From: Citromicrobium sp. JLT1363
GTDB lineage: Bacteria > Pseudomonadota > Alphaproteobacteria > Sphingomonadales > Sphingomonadaceae
Assembly (NCBI RefSeq): GCF_000186705.1
Contig: NZ_AEUE01000010.1
Span: forward strand, 1 to 64,000
Length of the DNA: 64,000 bases
Direction of reading: 5' to 3'
Of the stretch, positions 33,221 to 45,500 are shown piece by piece. The notes beneath the pieces are model-generated. The model was not told where the DNA came from. It was given only the letters and a program-made list of their open reading frames with translations, and did no database searches. The position numbers and the translations under genes were made by a program. Each line of letters begins with the position of its first letter. Position 1 is the stretch's first letter.

Positions 33221-35908
33221 TCAGTAGTTGTAGGTGGCGCGCACGCCGACCGTCAGCGGACGGTTCACGGTGATCCGTGCGCGGTCGAAGTTGAAGTTGC
33301 CGGAAACCTGGGCGCGTTCGTCGGTCAGGTTCTCGCCGTAGAGTTCGAACTTGTAGTTGGCGGTCGATACGCCAACCGAGAGATCGAACAGCGTGTAGCT
33401 GTCCAGCTCCAGACGGTTGATCTGGATGATGTCCGTGAACTTGGACGCCGAGTGGCTGACCTGCGGCTGGATGAATGCTTCCAGCGTGTCCGACAGATCC
33501 CATTCGTACCGCACGCGCAGGTTGCCCTGGAAGGACGGTGCGTAGGCCAGTTCGGACCCGACAACGATATCGTCGGTCGGCGTCAGCTTGTCCGTGATCT
33601 CCGTGTCGAGAATGGAGATGGCACCGGCAACCGTCAGGCCCGAAATGCTGTAGGGCGCATAGGTGAACTCTGCCTCGACACCCTTGATTTCAGCATCCGC
33701 AGCATTGTCCGAGAAGAACAGGTTGGTGATGCCCGGATCGAAGATCGTGGTCTGCAGATCGCTGACATCGACGTAGAACGCGCTTCCGTTCAGACGCAGC
33801 TGGCGATCGAAGAGTTCGGTCTTCCAGCCCAGTTCGTAGTTCTTCACATCGTCGGTCTGGAGTTCGAACGGGACCGTGAAGTTGCCCGGGCCCTGTGCGC
33901 CACCGGGGCGGTTGAGCAGGCCGGGGCGGAAACCTTCCGAATAGGTCGCATAGAACAGCAGATCGCTGGTCGGCGTCCAGGTCACCGTGCCCTTGAAGAT
34001 CACGCCTTCGGCGCGGGCCTTGTCCGGATTGCCGAACGTGTTGTCCTCGCCATAAATCAGCGAGAGGTTGGTGCCGCCGCAGCCCGGGATGTTGGTCTGG
34101 TCGGCAGGGTCGACACCCACGTTGGCGCCGTAGATCGGGGAGTTCCTCTTACAGAAAGCCGAAGTTGCCGCGCCTTCCAGATCCACCTTCACGTCATAAT
34201 AGCGCGCGCCACCGGTAACCGTCAGCGTGTCGGGCACGATATCGAACGATACCTCGCCGAAGATGCCGATCTGCTCATCGGTGCGTTTCACGTCGTTGCG
34301 GAACGCCGCGTTTTCAGGGAGCGGGCCCGGATCGCTGAAATAGCCAGGGAAGGCGTTGCCGGTGATGCCCGTCACTTCGGTGTTGGTGAACGGATAGATC
34401 GGCGCGAAACCGCGCGTAACACCATCCGAACCACGGGACTGCTCACGGCCGTAGAAGTAGTCGTTACGCTCCTTCAGGATGAGGTTCGAATAGAACCCGC
34501 CGGCGGTGGCGCGCAAACGGTTCTCGCTGGGCGTGCTGAAGCGCAGTTCCTGCGTGAAGACGGTCGTGTCGGTGTTCGACCCGACCGAGAAATCCGGCGC
34601 ATAGCAGGTCGGATCGGCAGGTGCCGCGGCGACACTGCCCGGATAGATGGCTGCAGTGTCGCAGGAATAGTACGGAATGTACTGGCCCACGAACAGGTAG
34701 TCGGAATAGCCGACACTCTGCTGGGTTTCACGATCGGTGTAGGCCCCGTTGTAGATGACATCGAGCATGCCGAGGCGGCCTTCGACGCTCCAACTGGTGT
34801 TCGAGAAATCGTCCTGCAGCTTGTCTTGCGAAAAGCGCTGGATTTCCAGATCGTCGAGCCCGAGATCGGGATCGGCAAAGAACACACCGTCGGAATCGAG
34901 ACCCTGACGCGTATGCGCCACGGTGATCCGCCAGTCCGGGGTGACTTCGTACAGCGCGGTGGCGCGGAAACCGGAATACTGGGTGTCGTTGAAATCGTCT
35001 TCCACCAGCGTGGCGTTGTTCGCCTCGATGAAGGTGACGTTATTGTCGATGTAAGCGAGCGACGCAGCGTCGGACTTGAAACCCGCGCGATCGGCGGAAA
35101 CCGCCACCCCGTTGTCGCGCACGGTGCCGACAGGGCGGAACATTGCGCTGTCACGCAGCGAGCGCGTGCCCTGGACGTTGTCGATGTAGCCGCCCTGGTC
35201 GTCGAGGTAGACGACGCCGCGCAGTGCCAGGTTGTTCGTGACCGGCACGTTGATCATGGCTTCGGCCTTGTAGCTCTGCTCACCACCCTTGGTGAACGAG
35301 GTGCCCGCGGTGAAGCTGGCGTCGAAGCCCGCAAGGCTCGGCTTGTTGGTGATCAGGCGCACGACGCCCGCCTGCGAGCTGGCGCCGAACAGGGTGCCCT
35401 GCGGGCCCTTGAGCACCTCGATCCGCTCGAGATCGGCGGCATAGACGTCGAGGTTGCGGCCCGGCTGCGCAAGCGGCTGCTCGTCGAGATAGAGCGACAC
35501 GTTAGGGGCAAGGCCCGCGACGCCGGCAGTGGTCAGGTTCGGCGTGGTGGAGGCGAGGCCACGAATATAGATCGTGCTCTGCGCCGGGCCGGATCCGCCC
35601 GCAGTCACCGACGGCAGCTGTTCGAGGTAATCGTCGAAGGTGTTGATATTGAGCTCGTCCAGCTCTTCGGCGCCGATCGCGTTGACGGCCACAGGCACGT
35701 CCTGCAGGTCTTCGCTGCGGCGCTGAGCAGTCACGACGATGGTGTTCACGCCTCCGCGCTTGGGCCGGTCGGCCTGTACGGCCTGCTCCTGCTGCGCCGT
35801 AGCGGCTGCGGCGGATGCATCGGCAGGCGTGGCTACCTGCGCATACGCGCCGGTGGAAAGTACGAACGAAAGCGCGCCGGACGAAATGCCGGTCAGAAGT
35901 CGATTCAT
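33221..35908 (-). CDS. TonB-dependent outer-membrane receptor
   Basis: An 895-residue receptor. Signal peptide MNRLLTGISSGALSFVLSTG with cleavage near AYA, an Ala/Gln-rich spacer, then the TonB-box-like NTIVVTAQRR and a plug domain (IYIRGLASTTPN, then LERIEVLKGPQGTLFGASSQ) up to about residue 230. The remainder is a 22-strand barrel ending VGVRATYNY, with an aromatic last residue as required for barrel assembly. The substrate is unknown; no Fur-like site was seen in the long gap upstream, and the barrel contains four or more cysteines in extracellular-loop-like regions. Confidence 0.92.
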   Translation of the reverse strand: MNRLLTGISSGALSFVLSTGAYAQVATPADASAAAATAQQEQAVQADRPKRGGVNTIVVTAQRRSEDLQDVPVAVNAIGAEELDELNINTFDDYLEQLPSVTAGGSGPAQSTIYIRGLASTTPNLTTAGVAGLAPNVSLYLDEQPLAQPGRNLDVYAADLERIEVLKGPQGTLFGASSQAGVVRLITNKPSLAGFDASFTAGTSFTKGGEQSYKAEAMINVPVTNNLALRGVVYLDDQGGYIDNVQGTRSLRDSAMFRPVGTVRDNGVAVSADRAGFKSDAASLAYIDNNVTFIEANNATLVEDDFNDTQYSGFRATALYEVTPDWRITVAHTRQGLDSDGVFFADPDLGLDDLEIQRFSQDKLQDDFSNTSWSVEGRLGMLDVIYNGAYTDRETQQSVGYSDYLFVGQYIPYYSCDTAAIYPGSVAAAPADPTCYAPDFSVGSNTDTTVFTQELRFSTPSENRLRATAGGFYSNLILKERNDYFYGREQSRGSDGVTRGFAPIYPFTNTEVTGITGNAFPGYFSDPGPLPENAAFRNDVKRTDEQIGIFGEVSFDIVPDTLTVTGGARYYDVKVDLEGAATSAFCKRNSPIYGANVGVDPADQTNIPGCGGTNLSLIYGEDNTFGNPDKARAEGVIFKGTVTWTPTSDLLFYATYSEGFRPGLLNRPGGAQGPGNFTVPFELQTDDVKNYELGWKTELFDRQLRLNGSAFYVDVSDLQTTIFDPGITNLFFSDNAADAEIKGVEAEFTYAPYSISGLTVAGAISILDTEITDKLTPTDDIVVGSELAYAPSFQGNLRVRYEWDLSDTLEAFIQPQVSHSASKFTDIIQINRLELDSYTLFDLSVGVSTANYKFELYGENLTDERAQVSGNFNFDRARITVNRPLTVGVRATYNY

Positions 35909-36568
35909 TTTTTAAAAAGCCCCGTTGATTTTTCAGGTCCCGCCAAGTGTCTCGGCGCGAGCGACGACGGTGTCGGACGGCCTGGAGACGTGCGAAAAGG
36001 AATTCGCGGCGGTGACGGGCACGGTTAACAAGGCATATTGTGCGCAGCCACCCCGATGGGGGCAAACTGCGCGTTAAAAGCAACTCGTGTTGCACAATGA
36101 CAACATTGCAGTGACGGCTCGAGAATGACCTCACGCAAAATCTCAATCGCGGCCCGGCATTATTTTTGGATAATTCAATATAGAAAGTCCGAGACCGCTA
36201 CATTCTGCAAACTTCGGATTTATTCAGACGAATATATAATTCTCTACTATACCTCGCAGGCACGGCACGGAAGTCTTCCGATGCCCCTGACTTCGCGCGC
36301 TGCCGTGACGTTTTAGCGCGGGCACCAGGCCGCCAGAACAGCCCCAGAAGCGAGCGCAAGGTGGCGCAGCTTTACTTGCGATCCGGCATTCTTGAGCGCG
36401 CGCCGCGTTTAGGCTTGTCCGCCCGCCCCTGAACATAGACAGGATGGAGCGACGGGCCGATTGCCTTCCGCAACCGACCCGCCACGCCTCCCCGAAAGTC
36501 GGCCCAGGGCCGGCCCCGGGCCGCGATCTCGATCCAGACCGCGCCTGGCGAATGGGCGGTGGCGCGCA
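35909..36568. other. 660-base gap with an AT-rich patch
   Basis: No convincing gene. Bases about 36150-36260 are markedly AT-rich compared with the surroundings (stretches such as ATTATTTTTGGATAATTCAA and CGAATATATAATTCTCTACT) and may hold the receptor promoter or be acquired DNA. The receptor-proximal part contains GCACAATGACAACATTGC, an imperfect repeat with CAATG/CATTG arms. Open frames of 63-70 codons here lack ribosome sites or protein-like composition. Confidence 0.5.
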
Positions 36569-39500
36569 TCAGAAGCGAATGCGCGCATGCATCTCCACGG
36601 TCGCCTGGTTGATACGCTCGCCAATCCGCGTGCCTGCACTGGCACCGATCTCGATCCGTTCGTTCGGGCGGACATCGAAGCCTGCCCCCAGAACGCCGAC
36701 GGTCTCTTCCAGCGGAGCCCCGATGATCCGGAACGCGCCCATGTCGCCCGCGGCGCCGGCGAAACGCATTTCGCTGACCGCACCCAGATCGCCCCCGTAC
36801 CGCTCGATCCCCCCGGCAAGATACGGCTCGAACGTGCCGCCCGATACCGGGGTGACCGCGCTCAGCCGCAGCTGTGCGGTGGCGTAGGTGACCTCGCGCG
36901 TTTCCTCCGAAACCCGCAGGTTCAGCGGGTCGGCCCCGGTTTCATCGAAGCCGTCCCGCTCGATCCGGATGTTGGAGAGCCCCACCATCGGCGTGAGCAC
37001 CACTGCCCCGCCGAGCGACGCGCGATACCCCGCGAACGCGCCGAGCGTGCGCCCCGTCATCTCGATTTCCGCTTCGGCGGTCAGGGGACGGGTGTTGGCT
37101 GCGGTCACCAGACGCGTGCTGTCGAAGTCGCTGTTCTGATACGCACCGAACAGTCCGGCAAAGGCAGCCTTGCCCTCGTAACCCAGGTAGCCGCCGACAT
37201 GCACGGTCTCGCCCTGCATGCTCGCCTGCAGCGAGCGGACATCGTAGCTGCCATCGGTATACCCCCCGGCAACGCCTGCCTTGAACTGCCCCAGACGGGC
37301 CTCCAGGCCGCCTGCGAAACCGCTTGCGTCGTGGCTCAGCTTGCGGGTGACCGCGTCCCCATCGAGCTGCGTCTCGCCGCCGAAGCCCTGCATCCACATC
37401 GAGACCGAGGCAACATCGGGGGCCGCCAGCGCATTGGCCGTCCCCTGCTGAACGGGCGCCAGCGCACGGGCCTGCGCAGGGGCCTTCGTGTCCGCCTTCA
37501 TCACGGCCTTGCTGTAGATGCGCTGGGTCAGCAGGTCGGCGAAGCGCTGGCCTTCGATGAAGGCACCGGTCGTCGCGCTGGTCAGGCTCTCCCCGCCCAG
37601 ACTGTCGAACACGCGCAGCTGGTCGGCCTCGTCCAGATCGGCCAGCGGCAGGATCGCATCGGCGAAAGTGTCGCCGATATCGAGCTGGCCGCTACTGAGC
37701 GTGGTCGCCACCGCGATCTGGTTGGGTGTCGCACCTTCGCCCAGGTTGGCGCCGAAATCGAACATGCGCCGCACTTCCAGCGCCACACCGTTCTCGACCA
37801 GATCGTAGCGCAGGCGCCAGAACAGCTTCGGTGCTTCCTCCATCTGCTGGAAGGTGTCGCCGTTGGCGAAGGTCCCCGTCAGGCTGTCACCCTGCACGAT
37901 GACGTAACGCTGGACTGCCGGGAAGGTGCTGCGCGCGTCGCCGCTCGCGATCGCAACCTCGGTATCCGCGATCGTAATCGCACCGGTGGCGAGAAGCAGA
38001 TCGGCGCCGCCGCCGAATTCGGGCGAGCGGAAATCGAACAGCGCAGTCCCGCCGAGCAGGTCGATGGTCTGCGCGGAGATCATGCCGACCGGCGCATCCT
38101 CGTACCCCGGCGACAGCGTGCCGCCGGTCATCGTGAGCGCGGATGCGAAGGTGCTGTTGCCGGACAGCGTGCCGCCCGAGATCAGCGCGCCGCCCCCGCT
38201 GTTTCCGAAGTACCGCAGCGTGCCGCCAAGCACTTCGAAATCGCCGGTCCAGCCTGCCTGATCCCCCAGCAGCGTGAAGACGCCGCTGCCGGCCTTGGAG
38301 AGCGTGCCGCTGCCGGAAAGCAGGCCTTCGAAACCGGAATCCAGCCCCGTTCCTCCTACCGTCAGCTGCCCCACGCCAAGCTCGACCGTGCCCATGCCGT
38401 ACAGAGCAGCGATCGTTTCCGTCGCGGCCGTCAGGTCGAAGGTGGCGTCCTCGGCCACCTGAACGCTTGCCGTGTCGGCAAGGCGCTCGCTCGCGCCGAG
38501 GCGCAAGGTGCCCGCATTGATGGCGACAAGGTCCGCTGCCGAGGTTCCGTCCATCACCGAGGTGCCGCCGGTCTGGAACAGCATGCCGGTGCCCAGGTTC
38601 GCAGTGACCTGCGCCGTATCGAGCTGATACTCGGCCGCCGTGAGCGTGCCCGTCCCCGCGAGCGTACCTTCGACCAACTGGAAGAAACCGACCGTATCGG
38701 AATTGTCCCCCAGATCGAGAATCGCCTCCTCGACGGCGACGAGGGTTTCGTCCGAAAGGACATCCGAGGCGCCGAGAACCAGCGCCCCTTCCACGACTGC
38801 GGTGGTGCCGGTGTAGGTATTGGCACCGGTCAGGGTCATCGTGCCGGCACCGGTCTTCACGAAGCTGCCGGCGCCGGAGATTACCCCGCCGAAGGTCGTG
38901 TCGTCGCCATTGAGCCCCGCAATCAGCATGTTCTCGCCAAGCGCGACCGTGGTGGCCGCGCCGCCGTCGAGCGAGCCGATCGCTTCGTCGTCGGTAATCT
39001 CGAACGCGGCATCGCCGCGCAGGACAAGAGCGGAGGCGTTGGAAATCGCCGACCCGCCGATTGCGCGCAGCGTGCCGTCCAGCACCGCCACGGTGCCGGT
39101 GAGCCCTTCGTTGTTGCCCGCCAGTTCCAGCGTGCCCGCGCCGTCGACGATCAGGCCGGTCGCGGCGGTGACGCCGGCAATTCCGGCCTCGATCCGCGCG
39201 GTGCTGCCCGCATCGGCCACGGTGATGGTGCTGGCGATCCCGTCGGCGCTGCTGGCGATACCCGCAAACACGTTGGCAGCGGTGCCATTGGCCCCCAGAT
39301 CGGGGGCATCGTCACCTGCCGCTTCGGCGATGACATAGCCATCGCTGTCGAAGCGCATGCCGCCGAAGCCGATATACCCCGCGCTGGTATCGACCGAGAC
39401 CACGCCCGCCGTTCCGGCGAATACCGCGGTGACGGGCGGATTGATCGTACCCTGCCAGGAATTGTTGAGCGCGCCGGTCGCACCGGTCCAGTTCGTCCGG

Positions 39501-42500
39501 CCGAGCGCATTGGTCCACACGCCCGTACCGCCCTCGACGGCACCGTTGCCCGCATTCGCGCTGCCATCCCAGTACTGGGTGGAAATGGCACCGACCTGCA
39601 CGTTGAGGTAGCGGCCGTTGCCCGTCGTGTAGATGCGGGAGCCTTCCGCCGCATTCAGCAGGGCGTATTGGCCAACGGCGATGCTGCCCTCGCCGCCCGT
39701 GTTGATGAGGCGATATGTGCCCGCGCCCGCATTGTTGAGATCGAAGGTACCACCGTCGATCACTGCGCTGCCGGCAAGGACCAGATCGTTGGTGGCGCCG
39801 CCGATCACATCCGCCGTGCCGAGATCGTAGCTGGTCGTCCCGCCAAGGCCGAACATCCCTGCGATGTCGATCGTCGCCACAGTGCCCATCGCACCGGGGG
39901 CGAAGATTGCATCGGCCAGGATCATGACGTCGCCATCGAAGGCCCCGCTGCCCGAAACGGCACCGCCATTGGCGACGAGGTCGCCCGCGATGGTCCCGTT
40001 GTTGGTCAGCAGGCCCGCAGTCTGCTCGACCCGCCCCGTGAGAGTGCCCGCGATCAGGATCTCTCCGCTATTGCCGATCAGGTCCGCCGCCAGCGTGCGA
40101 CCGGCAGCGATACGCAGCCCGGCATTACCGCCCGCGCCATCCGCCCCGAGCGAGGCGTTGACCAGCGTGCCGACCCCGGTGAGGTCGCCGCCCGACACCG
40201 CCAGCACCGCAGTGCCGATATTGGCGACGTCCGAACCGTTCGACGCAAGATCGCCGGTGACGGTGAACAGCCCCGCGCCTTCGTTGGAAAGCTGGCCGTT
40301 CAGTAGCCCCCGGGCAGTGATGGCCCCCTCGTTGACGACGAACCCGCCCAGCGTGCCGGTGGACGACAGCGTGGCCCCGGCCCGGTTGGCGATCCCGCTG
40401 CTTGCAAATATCGCGCCGGTGCTGACGATCGAGCCGCCGCTTGCGTTGACCAGCGTGTCCACGTTCAGGATGCCATTTTCGGACAGCGACACCAGGCCTG
40501 CGTTTCCGAGCACACCCGCAACATCCAGGCGCCCCTCGTCCACCAGCAGCTGTGCATTGGTGAGGTTGGACACGTCGTTGCCGCCATTGCCACCGATGCT
40601 GACGACCTGCGTGTTGTCGCCAGCAAGACGGACGGTGCCCGCGTTGACGAAGGCTTCGTCGCCGCTGGCGTCGGTGTCGGTGTCGATCGTGGCGGCGCCC
40701 GCGAAGGCAAGCGTGCCGGTGGCGAGGTTCTGGATCGTGCCGCTGTCGATCAGGGATACGCCGTCTGCGGCATTGGTGGTCCCGCCCAGCGCCATGGAGT
40801 TGCCGGTGCCGATCAGGCTCGCGCCCTCGCCCAGCGTAAGGATCGTGCCTTCCGCCGTACCGAGCGAGGCGAAGGTCAGCTGGCCATCGCTGCCGATGGT
40901 CAGGGTACCGCCCTGCAAGGCGATATCGCCGGACAGGCTCGCATTCGTCGCGACTGTGGTCGCGCCGCCAATCTGCAGCAGGCTGCCTGCCTGGCCGCCA
41001 AGGGCCAGCGTGCTGTCGTTCTCGATCGCGCCGGTCACGATGCTGGTGTCGGCCAGCGTTGCATTGCCCTTATTGAGCAGGCTGGCCAGCGTGCCTTCGT
41101 TATTCAGCGTGCCGGTATTGCCCACATCGCCTGCAGTGCCCGTATTGATGAAGGTGGCGCGGTTGATGACGGCTGCGACGGCGCCGCTGTTGGCCAGGGT
41201 GCCCGCCTGCACGTCGATCGTGCCGGAATAGGTGTTGGCGGCGGTCAGGCTCAGCGTTCCGGTGCCGACCTTGGCCAGCGTGCCCGAGCCCGAGATGACG
41301 CCGTTCTGGGTGATGCTGTTCGCACCCGTGTCGAGCGTGAAGGCGCCGCCCAGCGCCATCGCGTTGCCGATGGTGCGATCGCCGATGAAGCCGATCGCCG
41401 TACCGTCGGTCGCGGTCAGCATGCCCGTGCCCAGCGCGCTATCGCTGCCCAGCACCAGCGCGCCGCCGTTGAGGGTGGTACCGCCCGAATAGGTATTGTC
41501 GCCGGTCAGGGCAAAAGTGCCCGCGCCGACCTTGGTCAGCGCCAGCGTGCCGCCGAGCGCCTCGGTAAGCGTGCCCGAGAACGTCGTCGAGCTGTCGTCG
41601 CCCCCGGTGGTCAGCGTCTGATCGCGGAAGATGCCCGCGATGGTGAGGCCCGAGCCCGAGATCGACCCCACGGTTTCGCTCTGCGCGAGGGTGATCGAGC
41701 CACCTGTGGCAAGGATCCGGGCGGTATCCCCGATAGTGCTCGCGCCGCCCGCATTGATGCTGAGCGCCCCCGAAACCATCGCCAGATCGCCGGTAAAGCT
41801 GTTGCCGGACAGGAACGACACGCTGCCGCCGTTCGTGTCGATGATGACGTCACCCGAACCGGTTGCGATACCGCCGCTGATCGTCGTCGACCCGGGGCCG
41901 TAGAAGAACAGATCGGTATCATTGCCCTGGATTGCGCCCGTGAAGGTCAGTCCGCCACCCGAAGCGCCCCCGATCGCCGCTGCATCCGCGAGCGTCACGG
42001 TGCCGTTCAGGACACCGCTGCCCACCAGCGCTCCCTTGCCGTCGACACCACCGCCGACGATCGAGATATTCTCCGACGTCACGAAGGTATCGATCGCCAG
42101 GGTCGCGCCGTTCCGCACGATCGTGCCGCCCGCCGTGCTGCCGAGCGCGTTGCTGCTGGCAACCGTCAGCGTGCCCGCCGCGACAGTGGTGGTGCCCGAA
42201 TAGCTGCTGGCCCCGCTCAGTGTGAGGTTGCCGCTGCCGATCTTGACGAGCGCGCCCTCGGCGCCGCCGGAGATGCTGCCGCTCTGCGTCACGCTGGCGG
42301 TGCCGGTGTCGAAGGTGACGAGCCCGCCCAGGGCGATTGCATTGCCGATCGTGCGGTCGCCGACAAAGCCGATACCGGTGCCATCCAGCGCGGTCAGCGT
42401 GCCAGTGCCCAGCGCGCTGTCATTGGCGAGGATCAGGGCGCCTTCGGAAAGCGTCACGCCGCGCGTGAAAGTGTTGTCGCCCGAAAGCAGCAGCGTGCCG

Positions 42501-45500
42501 CTGCCGGTCTTGGTGAAGCTCGTCGCGCCCGCGATCACGCCACTATGGGTCGCGACGCCGCCCGTCTGGTTCAGGGTGAAGCGGTTGTTCGTCTCGATCC
42601 GGTTGGCGATGCTTACGCCCTCGGCGTAGTCCACCGTGGTGCCGCTGCCCAGGCTAAGCCTTCCGGTCCCCAGAGCACTGTCATTGGCAAGCCTGACCGT
42701 ACCGCTGATGAGTGCGGTTCCGCCGGCATACGTGTTCGTGCCGGTCAGGATGAACGTGCCGCTGCCCGCAAGTCCGAGGTTGCCCGCACCGGAGATGGTC
42801 CCGGAGAGCGTTACGGTGTTGTCCGTGCTGCCAACATTCAATCCGCCCTGAAGGTCGATATCATTGGCCAGCACGATGCCATCTGCACCGATGGTGAGTA
42901 CGCCGCCCGCCGCGGTGATCGTGCCGGTACCCAGAGCGCTGCCGTTGGTGATCGTGGTGAGGCCGCGCAGCGTGGTACCGCCGCTGTAGGTATTTGCGCC
43001 AGTGAGTGTGAGGTCGCTCCGGTCGGTCCGGATCAGCGCGCCGGTGCCCGAGATCGTGCCCGAGATCGTGGCGGCACCGGGTGCTCCCAGTGGCAGTACC
43101 TCGGTGCCGAACGCGGTATCGCCGTCCAGCGTGATCGCATTGGCAAGCGTCACCCCGTCGGCCATGGTAACGGTGGTACCGGCGCCGGTGGTCAGCGTGC
43201 CGGTGCCCAGCGCATTATCGCCCCCCAGCACCAGCGCCCCGTCTTCGAGGCTGGTCCCGCCGGTGTAGGTATTGTCGCCCGACAGGACGAGCGTGCCGAG
43301 ATCGGTTTTGACGAGCTGCGCCGTGCCCGCGATATCGGCCGCGATGGTCGCGGTGAAGGTTTCGCCCACAGCGCTACCATCGCCAACCCGGATGGTCGCT
43401 TGGGCCCCGCCGTCGAGCGTCAGGGTGTCGCCATCGATCACATAGCCGCCGGTGGCGAACTGCAGGCCCGACGCGGTGACCGCGCCCAGCGAATTGTCGA
43501 TGGTGACGGTGCCTGCCGCACCCTGGAAGATGGCGAAGGTCCCATCGTCGTAGCCGCCGTTGAACTCGCCGTTCGCGCCGGTCCAGTTCGTGTTGCCCGC
43601 GCCGGTCTGCCAGATGCCGTCGCCACCATCGACATTGCCGTTGTTCGTCCCGGCAGCGCCGTCCCAGAAGCTGAAGGTTACGCCCGTCGTATTGATAAGG
43701 TTGATCTGGTTCGCGACCGAGGTCTGGACGAACAATCTGTCTGTCGGCGTGGTGCCCAGCGTCAGCCCGTTATCGGTCAGCGTGCCGCCATAGTTGAACA
43801 GGCGGTACACGCCCGCGCCGAAGGTGCCGCCCGCCGAGGGGGAGACGTTAAGCGTGCCGTCCAGCGTCAGGTCACCGCCCACGTTGACCAGATCGTTGAG
43901 CGCGCCGCCCGCGACACCGGCTTCGCCGAACTCGAAGTTGAGGATCGAGCCGCCCGAGAGCGCGAGATTGCCGTTGATAGTCAGCGTGCCCGGGCTCGTG
44001 CCCGGATTGAGCGAGGCCCCGTCCGCCAGCGTCACGTCGCCGCCGATAATACCCGTGCCGCCCAGCGTCGCGCCATCCGCTACACTGGTCAGGCCGGTCG
44101 CGGCGCTCTGGTCGCCGTTCACATAAAGCGTGCCCGCCTGAACATTGGTGCCGCCGGTAAAGGTATTGGCACCTCTTAACGTCAGGGTGCCGGTGCCGGT
44201 CTTGGTCAGATTGCCGTTGCCGGAGACGACGCCCGACAGCGTCCCGCTGTTCGTGCCGGTATCGACTGTGAACGCGAACGGCATCTCGATCGCATTGGCA
44301 ACCGTGAGGTCTGCCGCTGCGAAGCCCAGCGTGCCGCCCATTGCGGAAAGCGTGCCCGTGCCGAGCGCGCTGTCGTTGCCGACCAGCAGCGTCCCCTCGG
44401 TCATCTCGGTGCCGCCACTGTAGGTGTTCGCGCCGGTCAGCGTCAGCGTGCCGGTGCCATACAGGCTGAGCGTTCCAGTGCCTGAAACTGTGCCGCTTTG
44501 CGTGGCCGAATAGTCTCGGTCGCCACCAAGAAGGGCCGTCCCGTTCAGCGTGAGAGCGTTCGCCAGGGTAATGCCGTCTGCGTACTCGATGGAGGTGAAA
44601 TCGCCCATCGTCACGGCGCCGGTGCCCAGCGCGGCGTTGTTGCGCACGGTGACCCCGTAGCTTTCGATCGTCGTCCCGCCCGAGAACGTGTTGGCCCCGG
44701 TAAGGATCGTCAAAGCGTTGATGCGCAGGCCGCCCGATCCGGAAATTACGCCATCCTGCAGCGCCCTGCCATAGGCCGTGATTCCCAACTCGCCGTTCAG
44801 CACGATGGCGTTGGAAACCGCCTGCCGGTCGGTATCGTAGCGCAAGGTGGTGCCATCGGCCGCAGTCAATGCACCAGTGCCGAGCGCGCTACCGTTGCCC
44901 AGCGTCAGCGTGCCTTCGGAAAGCGTCACGCCGCGCGTGAATGTGTTTGCGCCCGAAAGCACCAGCGTGCCGCTACCGGTCTTGGTGAAGCTCGTCGCAC
45001 CCGCGATCACGCCGCTATGGGTGGCGACGCCGCCCGTCTGGTTCAGGGTGAAGCGGTTGTTCGTTTCAATCCGGTTGGCGATGCTTACACCGTCGGCGTA
45101 GTCGATCGTGGTATCGCTGCCCAAGGACACATCCCCGGTGCCAAACGCCGCATTGTTGGCAAGCCGCGCGGTGCTGCTGACGAGCAAGGTTCCGCCCGTA
45201 TAGGTACTCGCGCCGGTCAGGATGTAAGTGCCGGTCCCCGTCAGTCCAAGGTTGCCCGAACCGGAGATGTTACCTGACAGCGTTACGGTTTTGTCCGTGT
45301 TGCTGAGGTTCAGGCCGCTTTGCAGGCCGATATCATTGGCCAGCACGATGCCATCTGCACCGATGGTGAGTACGCCGCCCGCCGCGGTGATCGTGCCGGT
45401 ACCCAGAGCGCTGCCGTTGGTGATCGTGGTAAGGCCGCGCAGCGTGGTACCGCCGCTGTAGGTATTTGCGCCAGTGAGTGTGAGGTCGCTCCGGTCGGTC

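Noticed and set aside
33452-36028. An 858-codon open frame antisense to the TonB-dependent receptor
   Set aside because: The opposite strand encodes a complete receptor with signal peptide, plug and barrel; this frame is low-complexity Arg/Val/Gly-rich sequence without a ribosome site.
36125-36316. A 63-codon + strand frame in the AT-rich patch
   Set aside because: No ribosome site, unlike codon use, and no protein-like features; better read as non-coding.
36372-36569. A 65-codon frame starting at the giant autotransporter stop (TGATG overlap)
   Set aside because: The overlap and codon use look gene-like at first, but there is no recognisable domain, the C-terminal part is basic low-complexity sequence, and no ribosome site is visible.
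36461-40306. A 1281-codon open frame antisense to the giant autotransporter gene
   Set aside because: It lies entirely or almost entirely opposite the autotransporter barrel and passenger, has the Arg/Ala/Gly-rich composition of an antisense shadow in GC-rich DNA, and shows no domain I recognise.
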